Below, one piece after another: positions 35,761 to 44,452 of a stretch of 64,000 nucleotides of DNA (the stretch's first letter is position 1; every line of letters begins with the position of its first letter). Source of the stretch: an uncultured Lachnoanaerobaculum sp. (lineage in GTDB: Bacteria > Bacillota > Clostridia > Lachnospirales > Lachnospiraceae); NCBI GenBank assembly GCA_937925515.1, contig CALALP010000042.1:24601-88600 (forward strand), in the 5' to 3' direction. The notes under the pieces were generated by a model. It was not told the DNA's origin. It searched no databases and saw only the letters and a list, made by a program, of their open reading frames with translations. The position numbers and the translations under genes are program-made.

Positions 35761-37254
35761 TTACTTAGCATAATCCAGATTATTTTTCTGGAAATCACTT
35801 GCTGCATTTTTAAGTAGAGTTTCCGGGTCTGCATTAGGATTTGTCAAAACCTCCTGTATACAAGAATCTAAAACTGCATACAATGCCTGTGCATCTATCG
35901 GTTCTTCTGTCTGAAGTTGTAAGTCTTTCTTGTTATAAAGCTTAATATGATTTAAATTAACATTTCCATATTCCTCATATAGTTTCTTTCTGTACTCTAC
36001 TAATGGGCTATTACTCTTCCAAGGACTAGGATTTTCCAAACCAATTACGGCACTGTTGGAACTCTTATCTGTTTCAACTTTCTTTAAAAGATTAGCTTTA
36101 ATTTCATCAGTTAGGTTACAACTAACACCATTGTATTCCCACCAATCACATGCAGCCTTAATTTGTTCAGGTGTAGCATTTCTATCAACTATTCTTAAAC
36201 CACCACTTACAAGAGAAATATGTTTAGCAGGCCCTGCCGGAAGTTGCAACATTCCTACTTTTTCAGGAGATAAACCACTGCGTACCATATAATTTGCCTG
36301 TGAAGATTCACTAATAGTCATTGCACATTGTTCGGTACTCATTTGAGTTATTACCTCATTACCGTCTACTAAAGTATTATTTGGTAAAACATCATATTTC
36401 CACTTTAAATCTTTTATAAAAGATAGTGCTTTAACTGCCTCCGGAGAATCAAATGCCGCCACCCATTTACCGTCTTGTTCTTTTTCAAATACAACACCAT
36501 AACTCCATGCAATCGGCATAAATCTCCAACCACCATAATTATTTGTAGTAGGGAAAATAAAACCTGTTTTTCCTGTTTTCTCTTTTATTTTTACTGCTAT
36601 TTCAGCCATTTCTTCCCAAGTCTTAGGTTGATATGGTGTTCCGTCTTCTTCTACATATCCTGCCTGAGCATATAAATCTAAGTTTACAAACAATCCCATA
36701 TCATTAAGTTCAGACGGTAGAAAATATATTTTTCCGTCCTTAGAAATATTTTCCAATATAAAGTCTGTTGTATTCTCATAAAGTCCACGCTCTTTATATT
36801 CTTTAGTAAGATCTGCCGCATATCCCAACTCCATGATGTTTCTTGTTTCAGTAAGTGGTACATAATAAGTAGTTGGTAATGTATTGCCCTCTGCTTTTGC
36901 CATAAAAGATTGCACATCAAATCCCCATTTTGCATCTTCTACTATTACACCCGGGTGGCTTTCCTCAAAACTTTTTTTAATTTCCATTTGCTTTGCATAT
37001 CTTTCAGGATCTTTATCAGGATTTGCAAAGAAATCTCCAACGGTAATAACTACCTCTTTACCTGTTGCATCTGCTTTTTTACTTTCTTTTTCAGTAGTGC
37101 TTTCAGAGCTGCTTTCATTTCCTGCTGATGAAGTATTCTCTGATGAGGTATTTTCATTTGTCTTTGTTCCATTGCACCCTGATAATGTTCCAACTACTAA
37201 TACAGCACAGCATAAACCCATAGCCATTTTCTTTATACTACTACATTTTTTCAT
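35761..37254 (-). CDS. Sugar ABC transporter substrate-binding lipoprotein
   Basis: 497 residues. Lipoprotein signal with lipobox LSGC (Cys about 27), a Ser/Glu/Lys-rich linker (about 30-65) and a family 1 solute-binding domain starting VVITVGDFFANPDKD. First gene of the 14-gene operon, it captures the oligosaccharide made by the secreted glycosidase. Its promoter (37340-37368) faces that of the membrane-bound AraC-type regulator, an arrangement that often marks control of one by the other. Confidence 0.93.
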   Translation of the reverse strand: MKKCSSIKKMAMGLCCAVLVVGTLSGCNGTKTNENTSSENTSSAGNESSSESTTEKESKKADATGKEVVITVGDFFANPDKDPERYAKQMEIKKSFEESHPGVIVEDAKWGFDVQSFMAKAEGNTLPTTYYVPLTETRNIMELGYAADLTKEYKERGLYENTTDFILENISKDGKIYFLPSELNDMGLFVNLDLYAQAGYVEEDGTPYQPKTWEEMAEIAVKIKEKTGKTGFIFPTTNNYGGWRFMPIAWSYGVVFEKEQDGKWVAAFDSPEAVKALSFIKDLKWKYDVLPNNTLVDGNEVITQMSTEQCAMTISESSQANYMVRSGLSPEKVGMLQLPAGPAKHISLVSGGLRIVDRNATPEQIKAACDWWEYNGVSCNLTDEIKANLLKKVETDKSSNSAVIGLENPSPWKSNSPLVEYRKKLYEEYGNVNLNHIKLYNKKDLQLQTEEPIDAQALYAVLDSCIQEVLTNPNADPETLLKNAASDFQKNNLDYAK

Positions 37255-37339
37255 ACAATTTTTCCTCCTTTACTTGGAATGATTTTTGTTTTCTTTTCAT
37301 TGCTATTATTATTGTTCTTTAGCAATTAATTCTGATACA

Positions 37340-37368
37340 AGTATATTATCATCAATTTTTTATGTCAA
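37340..37368 (-). promoter_or_regulatory. Sigma-A promoter of the 14-gene glycan operon
   Basis: On the minus strand, perfect TTGACA (37368-37363), a 17-base spacer and TATACT (37345-37340) lie about 85 bases upstream of the binding-protein ATG. Upstream, the minus strand shows repeated GTAAGAA-like words (37400-37435) that could be activator half-sites. Confidence 0.7.
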
Positions 37369-37479
37369 TTAACAGGTTTTTTAGGTTCTTATCTTTTTAT
37401 TTTTGTGCATTTCTTACATATTCTTACTTTTTTTACATTCTCAACTTTTTGTAATATGCAAATACTAAGGACTAACATC

Positions 37480-37509
37480 TTGACTATACTTTGATTTATT
37501 TGATATAAT
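37480..37509 (+). promoter_or_regulatory. Sigma-A promoter of the AraC-type regulator gene
   Basis: TTGACT (37480-37485), an 18-base spacer and TATAAT (37504-37509) with an upstream TGA extended -10. The start codon is at 37553, giving a leader of about 37 bases. Confidence 0.7.
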
Positions 37510-37552
37510 TTTTTTGTAAGATTTGTTAATATAACAAAGGAAGACTACACAG

Positions 37553-39805
37553 ATGAAAATGCTAACAATAAACAATAAAGAAAAAAAATCATTTATACAT
37601 CTAATTTTTCTATTTATATTTCCGACAGTTATTTTATTTTCTGCCTTGATTATAATTACAGGCTTGAACTATTCTTCTACTATCAAAATCACAGAGGCTA
37701 ATGCTGTTTCTTCTATGGTGCGTGCAGCTGAAACAAGTGAAACAAAAATCACTTCAATCCTAGATACCATGCGTATACTTATCCATAATTTTAATGCTCA
37801 AAACAATTTTGAAAATATTACAAATGATGACAACAATTCCTTACCACAAACACTTAGTTACATGAATACCTCTTATGAATACCTTGATAATATTTACATC
37901 ATGGATTTAAATAATGAATTAATAGTTTCATCTGACGGTTTTCATAATTTTGAGGAGTTTTTTACCCATGAATACATTTACCAAAACTATGAACTTGCCT
38001 ATTGGAAAGACTTTCGTTTTTATACTACTGAAAACTATCGCACTCTTTCGCCGACTATTGTTTCACATTCAGGAAAACTGTGTGCCGTAGTACCTATTGT
38101 ATATAGAAAGCTTGAAGGACTATATCAGAACAATTTGATTGTTTTTAACATTAAGCTTGAAACTTTAATAAATTATGATTATCTAAGACATCTAACTAAA
38201 AGTTCATCTGCTTATATATTTAATAAATACACTTATGATATATTTGATTCAAATGGAAACTTAGTTGATAAAGATATGTTCCCAAGTAGCCTATATAAAA
38301 AGCTACTTGACACAAATCAAAATTCATTTTCATTTAAACATAATGGGAACATGATGCTAGTATCAACCTATTCCAAAAATAGTTCAATTATAGGTTATAC
38401 ATATTTTACTTTAATAGATACAAATGATATTTTAAGACCACTTCTTCCAAGATTTATTTTATCTGCAATACTTATAATAGCATTTGTTAGCATAAGTATT
38501 TTTGTAGCTATAAAAAATGCATACAAACTTTATGCTCCACTTTATGAATTATTACAAAGAGGAAATGGAATAGAGTCGGTTTGTGCAAGTGGCAATATTT
38601 TAAATGATATAATGCAGTATTCATCACTGACAAAAAGGCTTAATGCCTCCTATATACTGCCATGTGCACAGGAAAGATACCTTGTAAATTTTTTAAATTC
38701 AACTGAATACTATTTAGACGAGCAGGTAAGAAACTCCGTATCTGAATCTTTAAATTTTCCATATAATATTTTTGCTGTGGTAATTGTTCAACTCTCTCCC
38801 ACTGCTCGTACCTTTGATAAGTATAATTCTACTGATTATGCAAATATTCAAAATGGATTTTATACACTAGTAAAAACTATATTTTCCAATACTTTTCATT
38901 GCTTTGTTCTGCCTACTGAAAAATCAATACTTTATATAGTTTTAAATGTTCAAAAATTAGAGGAACTAGACCAAATAGATAAAATACTAGGCGACATATA
39001 TAAATCTATGCAAAATGAAATGGATTATGTATACCTATCTACCGGTAGGAGCAGTGGGTATTCAGGAATTGAGGGGCTTAAGCTTGCACATGCTCAGGCT
39101 AAGGAATCATTTACTATGTATGCCTCAAGCACTGACCGTATATCACTAAGTACAGAAGAAATGTCTGAACTTGATTTTACAAATAGCGATGAAAAAGAAC
39201 TTTTTCTTGCTCTCTCAAAATCAGATAAGGAGAAAGTTGATTCCATACTAAAGAAAATATTTGATAAAAATACCAAACTTCCTGCCAGAATGAAAAAACA
39301 ACTTATTGAGCATATACTCAATATTGTATTAAAAGTTATGCACCTTAAAAAATTTCCCATACCTAATGGTAAACTTGATTTTCAAATATTAAATGAATAC
39401 TTGGGTCAACCACCCGAGGCTGCTTATGAGGATATGAAAGCACTTATAGATAAGTTTCTACAAGCAGATAAAAATAAAAAGACTAAAACTGATTACAAGG
39501 AAATATTAGATTATATGGAGGAAAACTATACTTCTGTAGACTTCACACTTGATGTACTTGCAAGTCATTTTAATATTAATCCAAGTCATCTCTCCTCTAC
39601 CTTAAAAAAAGAGCTAGGAATTGGCTTTTTAGAATATATAACTGAACTTAGAATTAAAAAAGCTCAAGATTTACTAATCAATACAAATATGGATATAACA
39701 GAAATTGTACCCCTATGTGGCTTTGGAAGTGTTCAAACATTTTATAGAACTTTTAGAAATTCTTCCGGAATATCCCCCGGTAAATACCGTGAACAACACA
39801 AATAA
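37553..39805 (+). CDS. Membrane-anchored AraC-family transcription regulator
   Basis: 750 residues combining sensing and DNA binding in one chain. A membrane span at about 18-38, a large extracellular sensor-like region (about 40-295), a second span (about 298-322, LPRFILSAILIIAFVSISIF), a cytoplasmic linker and two AraC helix-turn-helix motifs at the C-terminus (about 650-748, ending VQTFYRTFRNSSGISPGKYR). There is no receiver or kinase domain, so an outside signal must reach DNA directly, as in YesS-like regulators. It is divergent from the binding-protein operon and followed after 32 bases by the rhamnosidase gene. It probably activates both in response to the glycan. Confidence 0.9.
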   Translation: MKMLTINNKEKKSFIHLIFLFIFPTVILFSALIIITGLNYSSTIKITEANAVSSMVRAAETSETKITSILDTMRILIHNFNAQNNFENITNDDNNSLPQTLSYMNTSYEYLDNIYIMDLNNELIVSSDGFHNFEEFFTHEYIYQNYELAYWKDFRFYTTENYRTLSPTIVSHSGKLCAVVPIVYRKLEGLYQNNLIVFNIKLETLINYDYLRHLTKSSSAYIFNKYTYDIFDSNGNLVDKDMFPSSLYKKLLDTNQNSFSFKHNGNMMLVSTYSKNSSIIGYTYFTLIDTNDILRPLLPRFILSAILIIAFVSISIFVAIKNAYKLYAPLYELLQRGNGIESVCASGNILNDIMQYSSLTKRLNASYILPCAQERYLVNFLNSTEYYLDEQVRNSVSESLNFPYNIFAVVIVQLSPTARTFDKYNSTDYANIQNGFYTLVKTIFSNTFHCFVLPTEKSILYIVLNVQKLEELDQIDKILGDIYKSMQNEMDYVYLSTGRSSGYSGIEGLKLAHAQAKESFTMYASSTDRISLSTEEMSELDFTNSDEKELFLALSKSDKEKVDSILKKIFDKNTKLPARMKKQLIEHILNIVLKVMHLKKFPIPNGKLDFQILNEYLGQPPEAAYEDMKALIDKFLQADKNKKTKTDYKEILDYMEENYTSVDFTLDVLASHFNINPSHLSSTLKKELGIGFLEYITELRIKKAQDLLINTNMDITEIVPLCGFGSVQTFYRTFRNSSGISPGKYREQHK

Positions 39806-39837
39806 GGTATATAAAATTTATATTCAAAGGAGTCATT

Positions 39838-42342
39838 ATGCTTAAATGTACAGAACTATGCTGTGAATATCAAGAAAATCCCATTGGCTTAGACGTAGAA
39901 ACTCCACGATTTAGTTGGAAACTAGAAAGTAATCATAAAGCAGTTGTTCAGACAGCTTATGAAATCATTATAGAAAATATATGGGAAAGTGGAAAAGTAA
40001 ATTCTAATCAATCTATATTAGTACCTTATACCGGTTCTAAGCTATCTCCTAAGACCTGCTATAATTATAAAGTAAGAGTATTTGATAATTATGGCGAGAG
40101 TTCCTTATGGAGTTTCGGACGCTTTGAAACAGGTCTTAAAGATAGTAAATGGCAAGCAAAATGGATTACTCCGTCTGATAAAATATCAACTGTACCTGCC
40201 ATTGCTACAACATTTAAGCTTAAAGCTAATATAAAATCAGCTAGAATATATGCCTCTTGCTATGGAATATATGAAATTCTACTTAATAATCAAAGGGTTA
40301 GCAATTCATACTTTGCACCGGGATTTACAGCATATCAAAAACGACTTCAATATCAGACCTATGATGTTACAAATCTTCTAGTTCAAGATGAAAATTTTAT
40401 TGAAATGAGAATTGCAAATGGTTGGTGTTGTGGTAATTTTCCGGCAGGTTTTCATAATTTTTATAACATTCCAAAATCGGCACTACTTCAACTTGAGGTA
40501 AAATATTTGGATAATTCTGTACAACTTATATACACTGATGAAAATTGGAATTCTTATGCTACTCCTATTATCTTTTCAGAACTTTATGACGGAGAATGTT
40601 ATGATGCTAGATGTGAATACTTAACTAAAAAACATTTTCCGGTATCAGTTGCTACATTTGAATATAATAATTTAGTTGCACAAGAGTCTGAACCTGTGCG
40701 TATAATTGATTCAATTAAACCAAAACAACTTATTATTACTCCAAAAGGAGAAACTGTATTAGATTTTGGTCAAAATATGGTAGGTTGGGTTGAATTTAGG
40801 GTTAAAGGAAATAAGGGAGATAAAGTTTGTTTAAGGCATGCTGAAATGTTAGATAAAGAGGGAAATTTTTATAATGCTAATTTACGCTCAGCTAAACAAA
40901 CTACTGAATATATATTATCAGGAAATGGCAAAGAAATTTATCACCCACATTTTTGTGTACAAGGCTTTCGCTATGTAAAAATTGAGGAATTTCCCAAAAC
41001 TCCTCAACTCTCTGACTTTATTGGAAAAGTTGTATCAAGTGATATAAAGCAAACAGGAAGTTTTTACTGCTCTTTACCACTTTTAAATCAATTATTTGAA
41101 AATATAATTTGGGGACAACGTGGTAATTTCATAGACATTCCAACAGATTGCCCTCAAAGAGATGAACGTCTTGGTTGGACAGGAGATGCACAGGTATTCA
41201 TGGCTACTGCTTTGCAAAATATGAATTCAGCTTTATTTTTTAAAAAATGGCTAAATGACATGCAGGCTGAACAGCGAAATGACGGTATGATTCCTATTAT
41301 GATTCCTGCAATGCATGCAAATAAAACCTCTTCAGCTTGGGGCGATGCTGCCACAATATGCCCTTGGGAGTTTTATTTGGCTTATGCCGATTCCGATCTT
41401 TTGCGTAAGTATTACCCAAGTATGAAACTTTGGGTTGAATATATAAAAAATCAAGGACAAAATCCATATCTATGGGACAGTGGTTTTCACTATGGAGATT
41501 GGCTTGCACTTGACTCGCCTAGTGGAAGTTTTGAAGGCTTGACCTCACATGCCTTGATTGCAACTGCATTTTATGCTCATTCTTGTGATATTTTATCAAA
41601 ATCAGCTAAAATACTTGGTTATACTGAAGATGCCGACTACTATCATTCTCTTTTTGAAAAAATCAAAGAAAACTTTGCAATTAAATTTATTGATAATGAC
41701 GGACTCCTCAAGGAAAGCACACAAACTGCTTATGCTCTTACATTAAAATTTAATCTTACAGAAAATAAAAATAAGCTTTGTAAGCACTTAGCTAACCTAA
41801 TTAAAGCTAATGGCAATCATCTTAATACAGGCTTTGTAGGTACACCATACCTTTGTAATGCCTTAGCAGAAAATGGAGAATCAGCCGCAGCTTATTCATT
41901 GCTTTTTCAAGAAGATTTTCCGTCTTGGCTATATTCAGTAAAAAAAGGAGCTACTACTATTTGGGAACACTGGGACGGCATAAAGCCTGATGGAAATTTT
42001 TGGAGTCCTGAAATGAACTCATTTAATCATTATGCTTATGGTTCAATAGGAGATTTTTTGTATAAGCATTGTGCAGGCATAAATACAGACCCTACACAAG
42101 CCGGATATAAAAAAATTATTATTTCACCTATAATTGATAGTAGATTAAGCTATGCAGGAGCTACTATTAATACTCCTTATGGCATTGTGTCCTCTAGTTG
42201 GACTTTAAATAACAAACTTTTCAAATTACATGTTGTAATCCCTCATAACACTAGTGCTACAATACATCTTCCTGATTTAAGTACTTATAATGTCGGCTCA
42301 GGAGAGTATCATTTTTCTAGTTATGTTGGAAATGGGGTATAA
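39838..42342 (+). CDS. Alpha-L-rhamnosidase (GH78)
   Basis: 834 residues with the GH78 plan: an N-terminal beta domain (about 1-130), the rhamnosidase N domain, a concanavalin-like domain (about 300-400), an (alpha/alpha)6 barrel and a C-terminal beta-sandwich (about 750-834). The signature DCPQRDERLGWTGDAQ (about 436-451) carries the catalytic acidic residues, and TTIWEHWDGI is a conserved barrel motif. No signal peptide, so cytoplasmic. It removes alpha-linked L-rhamnose from imported oligosaccharides or glycosides. Directly behind the membrane regulator, with its own AAAGGAG ribosome site; probably the same transcript. Confidence 0.93.
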   Translation: MLKCTELCCEYQENPIGLDVETPRFSWKLESNHKAVVQTAYEIIIENIWESGKVNSNQSILVPYTGSKLSPKTCYNYKVRVFDNYGESSLWSFGRFETGLKDSKWQAKWITPSDKISTVPAIATTFKLKANIKSARIYASCYGIYEILLNNQRVSNSYFAPGFTAYQKRLQYQTYDVTNLLVQDENFIEMRIANGWCCGNFPAGFHNFYNIPKSALLQLEVKYLDNSVQLIYTDENWNSYATPIIFSELYDGECYDARCEYLTKKHFPVSVATFEYNNLVAQESEPVRIIDSIKPKQLIITPKGETVLDFGQNMVGWVEFRVKGNKGDKVCLRHAEMLDKEGNFYNANLRSAKQTTEYILSGNGKEIYHPHFCVQGFRYVKIEEFPKTPQLSDFIGKVVSSDIKQTGSFYCSLPLLNQLFENIIWGQRGNFIDIPTDCPQRDERLGWTGDAQVFMATALQNMNSALFFKKWLNDMQAEQRNDGMIPIMIPAMHANKTSSAWGDAATICPWEFYLAYADSDLLRKYYPSMKLWVEYIKNQGQNPYLWDSGFHYGDWLALDSPSGSFEGLTSHALIATAFYAHSCDILSKSAKILGYTEDADYYHSLFEKIKENFAIKFIDNDGLLKESTQTAYALTLKFNLTENKNKLCKHLANLIKANGNHLNTGFVGTPYLCNALAENGESAAAYSLLFQEDFPSWLYSVKKGATTIWEHWDGIKPDGNFWSPEMNSFNHYAYGSIGDFLYKHCAGINTDPTQAGYKKIIISPIIDSRLSYAGATINTPYGIVSSSWTLNNKLFKLHVVIPHNTSATIHLPDLSTYNVGSGEYHFSSYVGNGV

Positions 42343-42353
42343 TGTGGACTTCC

Positions 42354-42396
42354 TAAAAAAGGCTACCTAAAACTAATAGTTTAAGGTAACCTTTTT
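42354..42396. terminator. Bidirectional terminator between convergent genes
   Basis: A long hairpin (AAGGCTACCTAAAACTA / TAGTTTAAGGTAACCTT) has T-runs on both sides, serving the rhamnosidase gene on + and the yjfF-like gene on -. Confidence 0.85.
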
Positions 42397-42405
42397 AATA
42401 TCATT

Positions 42406-43422
42406 TTACAACTTTTTCTTTTTATTAGCTACTATAACTGCTTGCAAAACTATAAAGAAACAAAGGAGTGCAGAAAGCGTAATTCTGACCCACCAACTAG
42501 AAAGTGTGCCTTGAGCAGTTATAAGACTAGTAATAGTTCCTTTAATTAGGACACCTACAAGAGTTCCGATAACTGTTCCTACACCACCACTAAGCAGAGT
42601 TCCACCTATTACTGCCGCTGAAATTGCGTCCATTTCCATACCTTTTGCCTGCTCTACAAATCCTGCACAACTTGTTAAGCAAAATAAAAACCCACCAAGT
42701 CCTGCCAAAATCCCACTTAACATATAAGCTGCAAGTTTAGTTTTCTTAATATCAATTCCCATCATCAAGGCACTTTGCAAATTTCCACCTATTGCATAAA
42801 GTTTGCGTCCAAACTTGGTATATTTTAACATAATGCTAATAAGTATAACTACTACAACTGCTATTACTACTGTCGGATAAATGTACGCAGCTTGATAAAC
42901 TCCTTTTTTATTATAAGTTCCAAAAGGCATGTATATCTTATAATTTGCCCACTGTAAAAATAATTCATTTTTAATTGAAATCATTTCCGTACTTATAACA
43001 GCCGTCATTCCACGTCCAAAAAACATTCCTGCTAAAGTTATAATAAATGGTTGAATTTCAAGATATGCTACAAGATATCCTTGTACAATTCCAAACATAA
43101 GTCCTATTAAAAGAGAAAATAAAAAAGCACTGTAAGCACTCATTCCCTTTTTTTCCATAACAAATGCAGAAACCATACACACAAGGGCTGTAACTGAACC
43201 AACTGAAATATCAATTCCTCCAGTAATCATTACAATGGTCATTCCACAAGCTATGACTATAAGTCCTGCATTTGACAAAAAAAGATTTAGAAACATTTGT
43301 GGTTTTGCAAATCCTTTATTGGAAAATATTATCATTCCTGCTATATACATAAGAAAGAACAGTATAATTGTAGTCAATAGAAGAAACATATTACTATTAA
43401 GTTTTAATTTAACTTTTTTCAT
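42406..43422 (-). CDS. Sugar ABC transporter permease (YjfF/RbsC-like)
   Basis: 338 residues of the ribose/galactofuranose (CUT2) permease family with eight to ten membrane spans. GGIDISVGSVTALVCM and the GGTLLSGGVGTVIGTLVGVLI stretch are family signatures. It is the second permease of the operon and overlaps the end of the YtfT-like gene by 14 bases. With that partner and the double ATPase it would import pentoses or galactofuranose-type sugars; arabinose isomerase nearby favours arabinose. Confidence 0.9.
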   Translation of the reverse strand: MKKVKLKLNSNMFLLLTTIILFFLMYIAGMIIFSNKGFAKPQMFLNLFLSNAGLIVIACGMTIVMITGGIDISVGSVTALVCMVSAFVMEKKGMSAYSAFLFSLLIGLMFGIVQGYLVAYLEIQPFIITLAGMFFGRGMTAVISTEMISIKNELFLQWANYKIYMPFGTYNKKGVYQAAYIYPTVVIAVVVVILISIMLKYTKFGRKLYAIGGNLQSALMMGIDIKKTKLAAYMLSGILAGLGGFLFCLTSCAGFVEQAKGMEMDAISAAVIGGTLLSGGVGTVIGTLVGVLIKGTITSLITAQGTLSSWWVRITLSALLCFFIVLQAVIVANKKKKL

Positions 43423-44452
43423 ATAATTTTCTACCTGCCTTTAAAGATTTTAGTACTGAAATATTTTTATAAAGAATCGGACTTTGTAAAACTACTATGA
43501 TAACTACTACTATTGCCTTATATACCGGCAACTGGTCAGAGGATACATTCATAGCATACAAAGTTGTAGTAAGTGCTTGAATAGTATATGCACCTATGAC
43601 AGAACCGATTAGATTAAATCTTCCTCCTCCTAAAATATTTCCTCCTAGAGCTACTGCTAAAATTGCATCCATTTCCATGTATAAGCCTATATTGTTTGCA
43701 TCAGCCGAATATATACGACTCGAGCTCATAATACCTGCAATTCCTGCCAGAAAACCACATATAACATAGGTTAAAAATCTAATCATAGTAGAATTTAAGC
43801 CTACAAGCCTTGATGCAGAGGCATTTACACCTACTGCCTCAATATATAAACCGAGTGTAGTTTTCTTTAAAATAATACTTATTAAGATTACTGAAATTAA
43901 TGCAAAAAATATAGGTGTGGGAAATACTCCTACATATCCACCCATAATCTTATAATTTTCAACTCTTATATAGGTAATCTGTCCTTTTGTTATAAGTTGT
44001 GCGATTCCTCTACCTGCTGTAAAAAGTATTAAAGTCGCAACCATAGGTTGTATATTTAATTTTGCTACAAGAATACCATTAAAAGCACCACATAAAGTTG
44101 CTGCTAAAAGTGCAACTAAAATAGCTATAAAAAGAGGATTTTTAAAACTAGTTACAGATACTTCTCCTCCTGATAGTATTTCACAACAAACTGCACCTGC
44201 AACTGCCATTACTGCACCTACGCTTATATCCTGTCCTCCTGAGGCGGCAGTAACTAAAGTCATACCTGTAGCAAGAATTACAAGTTCTGAACCTCTATTT
44301 AGTATGTCTATCACATAGCCATAAAGGACACCATTTTTTATAGATATTTCAAAAAAGTTCGGCGTTTTAATTAGGTTTATTATTAATACAATAACAAGAC
44401 ATACTAAAGGTAAGAATAAGCGTTTTTCAGTTATTTTTTTTAAATTTTTCAT
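43409..44452 (-). CDS. Sugar ABC transporter permease (YtfT-like)
   Basis: 347 residues, CUT2 permease with GGQDISVGAVMAVAGAV and LGGNILGGGRFNLIGSVIGAY. It overlaps the ATPase stop by four bases (ATGA) and the next permease start, so translation is coupled. The two different permeases and one double ATPase match YtfT/YjfF/YtfR. Confidence 0.9.
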   Translation of the reverse strand: MKNLKKITEKRLFLPLVCLVIVLIINLIKTPNFFEISIKNGVLYGYVIDILNRGSELVILATGMTLVTAASGGQDISVGAVMAVAGAVCCEILSGGEVSVTSFKNPLFIAILVALLAATLCGAFNGILVAKLNIQPMVATLILFTAGRGIAQLITKGQITYIRVENYKIMGGYVGVFPTPIFFALISVILISIILKKTTLGLYIEAVGVNASASRLVGLNSTMIRFLTYVICGFLAGIAGIMSSSRIYSADANNIGLYMEMDAILAVALGGNILGGGRFNLIGSVIGAYTIQALTTTLYAMNVSSDQLPVYKAIVVVIIVVLQSPILYKNISVLKSLKAGRKLYEKS

